Source of the DNA: a virus
DNA: 23,874 nt
Direction: 5' to 3' (one strand)
IMG/VR virus record: IMGVR_UViG_3300021440_000122
Location: 1 to 23,874 of that record
Made by a program: the position numbers and the translations under genes. The notes beneath the pieces are model-generated. The model did not search any database. It saw only the letters and a program-made list of their open reading frames with translations, and had not been told where the DNA came from. Shown here in pieces: positions 22,040 through 23,874 of this stretch (positions within the stretch are counted from its first letter, which is position 1; every line of letters starts with the position of its first letter).

Positions 22040-23619
22040 CAGTCCCACCTGTCTAGTAAATAGTCGAGAGATTTTCCGCCACTGGTAACGCGGAATACGT
22101 GTGCCCATGTGCCGCCTTTCTGCAACCCAATCCCGCACGCAGAGCCATCTTCCATACCAGAAATCTCAGATCCACGCGAATAGGATTCGATCACAGACCG
22201 GATGCCGTGAAACTCCGACTTCATGCATTCCGGGAACAATGCCGCACCAGACTGGCGTGTCTCGCGAGCATCCTTTAAGAGAAATATCACGCCTTCCCCG
22301 TGTTGCGGGAAACTGCCATGCCACATGGATGGCTTCATGGTGACAGCGGACACGTCGCACATAGCGCCAGTTGTGAGGCCAAACTGCTCTGGAGACGATC
22401 CGCCGTGCCAGAAGTACCACGACACCGGGTTGCGATGCTCCAGCGTATCCCATTGAAGGATGGGCGGCGCATCTGGATCAACGGCAGTGACCAGCACCAT
22501 AAAGGCATCCCGAGATGCCCGCGCATGGAACTGGATGCGATCCGCAGTAGGCAGAACCTGCTGAGAAAACTTCGCCCATGTCATCGTAAGTGGCGGAATC
22601 TTCATGTCCGGCGCGGGAGTCGCGTTCTTGGATTTCAGGTGGCTGAATACTCCGGCCTGGGGTTTTGACTCGGTGGCTGTGGCCTTCGGAAGCCATATCG
22701 GCGTCACATCTTCCACGCGAGCAAACCGGCGTGCCAACGATCCGGCAGCGCCCATCTCGGCAACGATCTTCTCTGCCTGTGCGATAGCCCCGGCATTTGG
22801 CGCAGATTGTGGGCGCTGGTACTGAAGTGGGTGCATCTTCGATTTCCAGCGGCGAGACACTTCCGCGAAATCCATGCCCGCAGCGATGTCCTCCAACAGC
22901 GTTCCAACCATTGAGGATCGAGGATGGCAGAATCCAGCCGGGGCCGTAGCAATACCCAGCCACACTACGTTGTTATAGTTCAGGGCTGTTGCCTTGGCGG
23001 CATGTAGGTCGTACAGGAACTGAGCTGGTCCGATGACCTTCTCTGCCCGAGCAAGTGAATCCGTCTTGAGCAGAGTCATGGCCTGTTCAACCATTGGCAT
23101 GGTGAACTCCGCCAGAGCCCGCTTGACGTTGATGTAGTCCTCACGCTTCTCCGCCATCGCTTGGCCTGCGGTTTGCGTAGTGCGTGCGAATACCTTTGGC
23201 ATCGTTACCGACAGATGCCGCCACTGTCCTGTGACTGGAGTCCCAAGTTCCTTGTTAGAGGATAGAAACACCCCCGTCACCTTGGCCTTGCGGACGATTT
23301 TCGCCATAGCGCCTATGGCTTTCTTGTATTCCTCCGGCGCGTCATCTACATTCCAAACGGCGGGCGTCGTGATGCCGCGCTCATCAATCGTCACCAGGCC
23401 AGCCCAGCGTTCAATGTAATGTCGGCAAGCGTGGCAGTTGTGGTGCTGGCGGTCGGCGTCGCCAAAAGACGATAAATACGCATCCCACAAACCCGAAGCG
23501 TCTGTAGTGAATAGCGGTCCAGTCGCATTGCTGGCGAACCTGGCATTAACCCTATCCAGAAATGCGTGATAATCCTGATCGTCTACGTTGCCGATTACCG
23601 GCGATGCTGCGCTTTTCAT
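22039..23619 (-). CDS. Large orphan phage protein (526 residues)
   Basis: The only large gene of the minus strand, and one I cannot assign. Visible parts: an N-terminal region with HHNCHACRHYIERWAG (a CxxC next to histidines, a possible zinc site); YKKAIGAMAKIVRKAKVTGVF; a helical region with EDYINVKRALAEFTMPMVEQA; ALNYNNVVWLGIATAPAGFC; and MHPLQYQRPQSAPNAGAIAQ then AEKIVAEMGAAGSLARRFARVED. A C-terminal beta-rich, Trp-containing part (WYFWHGGSSPEQFGL, WHGSFPQHGEGVIFLL) follows. No polymerase, helicase or nuclease motif is evident. The ATG at 23619 has GGAG five bases upstream; the GTG at 23640, which overlaps the upstream stop, is an alternative. Confidence 0.75.
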   Translation of the reverse strand: MKSAASPVIGNVDDQDYHAFLDRVNARFASNATGPLFTTDASGLWDAYLSSFGDADRQHHNCHACRHYIERWAGLVTIDERGITTPAVWNVDDAPEEYKKAIGAMAKIVRKAKVTGVFLSSNKELGTPVTGQWRHLSVTMPKVFARTTQTAGQAMAEKREDYINVKRALAEFTMPMVEQAMTLLKTDSLARAEKVIGPAQFLYDLHAAKATALNYNNVVWLGIATAPAGFCHPRSSMVGTLLEDIAAGMDFAEVSRRWKSKMHPLQYQRPQSAPNAGAIAQAEKIVAEMGAAGSLARRFARVEDVTPIWLPKATATESKPQAGVFSHLKSKNATPAPDMKIPPLTMTWAKFSQQVLPTADRIQFHARASRDAFMVLVTAVDPDAPPILQWDTLEHRNPVSWYFWHGGSSPEQFGLTTGAMCDVSAVTMKPSMWHGSFPQHGEGVIFLLKDARETRQSGAALFPECMKSEFHGIRSVIESYSRGSEISGMEDGSACGIGLQKGGTWAHVFRVTSGGKSLDYLLDRWD

Positions 23620-23636
23620 TGTTGCTCCAGTGTTGT

Positions 23637-23843
23637 TCACTTCCGCCCCCTGTTCACGATGTCCCAATGCTTGCGCAGCACGTCGCGATCATCTGCAACC
23701 GGCGGGCGGCTCACGTAGCGGTTGCGGCGAGAGCGGGCGGCGAGCCATGCGCCGAGTGCTTCGGACGCGAGCCAGCCCAGGAACAGCAGCGCGGTGGTTG
23801 CGACCAGCGCGGCCACGGCGAGGTCGAAGGGGTGGGCGGTCAT
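23637..23843 (-). CDS. Small single-span membrane protein
   Basis: A 68-residue protein with a membrane segment at about 8-34 (LAVAALVATTALLFLGWLAS and onward), then a basic cytoplasmic-type tail (AARSRRNRYVSRPPVADDRD, ending NRGRK). The strong positive charge after the span suggests the C-terminus is inside the cell. GGGGAGG lies seven bases before the ATG. The start sits inside the stop of the partial gene upstream (ATGA). Confidence 0.7.
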   Translation of the reverse strand: MTAHPFDLAVAALVATTALLFLGWLASEALGAWLAARSRRNRYVSRPPVADDRDVLRKHWDIVNRGRK

Positions 23844-23874
23844 TGTGCGGCCTCCCCAATCAAAACAGCTTCGG
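23840..23874 (-). CDS. 3' end of an upstream minus-strand gene (partial)
   Basis: The frame EAVLIGEAAQ-stop is open from the window edge and its TGA overlaps the next ATG (ATGA), the same join used by most pairs in this operon. A different frame ends at 23860 (PKLF-stop) but lacks that coupling. Too short for a function. Confidence 0.45.
   Translation of the reverse strand, partial: EAVLIGEAAQ

Noticed and set aside
1-23874. CRISPR array, tRNA genes, insertion sequence or integrase
   Set aside because: I saw no regularly spaced direct repeats, cloverleaf-like sequence with a CCA-type end, transposase motif or recombinase motif on either strand.

Overview
The window is a GC-rich stretch of a tailed-phage (or prophage) genome with a short-tailed, P22-like virion plan. 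The best anchors are a P22-type coat protein preceded by a scaffold with a basic C-terminus, gp4-like and gp10-like head-completion and DNA-stabilisation proteins, and three consecutive ejection-type proteins. A nested Rz/Rz1 spanin pair and lipoprotein signals point to a Gram-negative host. The base composition would fit a beta- or gammaproteobacterium, but that is inference. Terminase and portal genes are not seen and presumably lie upstream of position 1. No integrase, repressor, polymerase, tRNA, CRISPR or insertion sequence is visible.

Plus strand, 26-18628: late genes. A four-gene surface/appendage-like block comes first (26-4160): a beta-rich unknown, a glycine-rich adhesin-like protein, a repeat-bearing structural-type protein and a coiled-coil protein. 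Scaffold (4209) and coat (5067) follow, then a good intrinsic terminator (6347-6372). A glycosyltransferase-like and methyltransferase-like pair (6384, 7127) is inserted between coat and head completion. Next come gp4-like (7663), gp10-like (8069), a fibre/needle-type protein in the gp26 position (9508), three ejection-type proteins (10801, 11996, 13320) and a short tailspike-adaptor-like protein (15341). The lysis cassette (16314-18628) holds two holin candidates, an M15-type peptidase endolysin, two small unknowns, Rz with embedded Rz1, and a 15-codon lysine/glycine mini-ORF.

Plus- and minus-strand genes converge at about 18629-18774, where two GC-rich hairpins sit.

Minus strand, 23874 down to 18775: an unbroken chain of 16 complete small genes plus the end of another. 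Nearly all are joined by ATGA, GTGA or TGATG stop/start overlaps. This looks like an early or accessory operon: one large 526-aa orphan, a Lar-like zinc-finger protein with a coiled coil, two other cysteine-rich mini-proteins, a small lipoprotein, an ABA-sandwich-like protein, four tiny membrane proteins and several orphans. The overlaps were used to choose starts, and they reveal a 32-aa membrane protein (19899-19997) and trimmed starts for many genes.

Nothing here is clearly a named new defence or replication system. The most unusual parts are the sugar/methyl-transfer gene pair inside the head operon, the densely coupled early operon rich in membrane micro-proteins, the codon-scrambled protein repeat at 3308-3412, and the 15-aa mini-ORF after the spanins. 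All family calls come from reading the translated sequence by eye; no database search was run.
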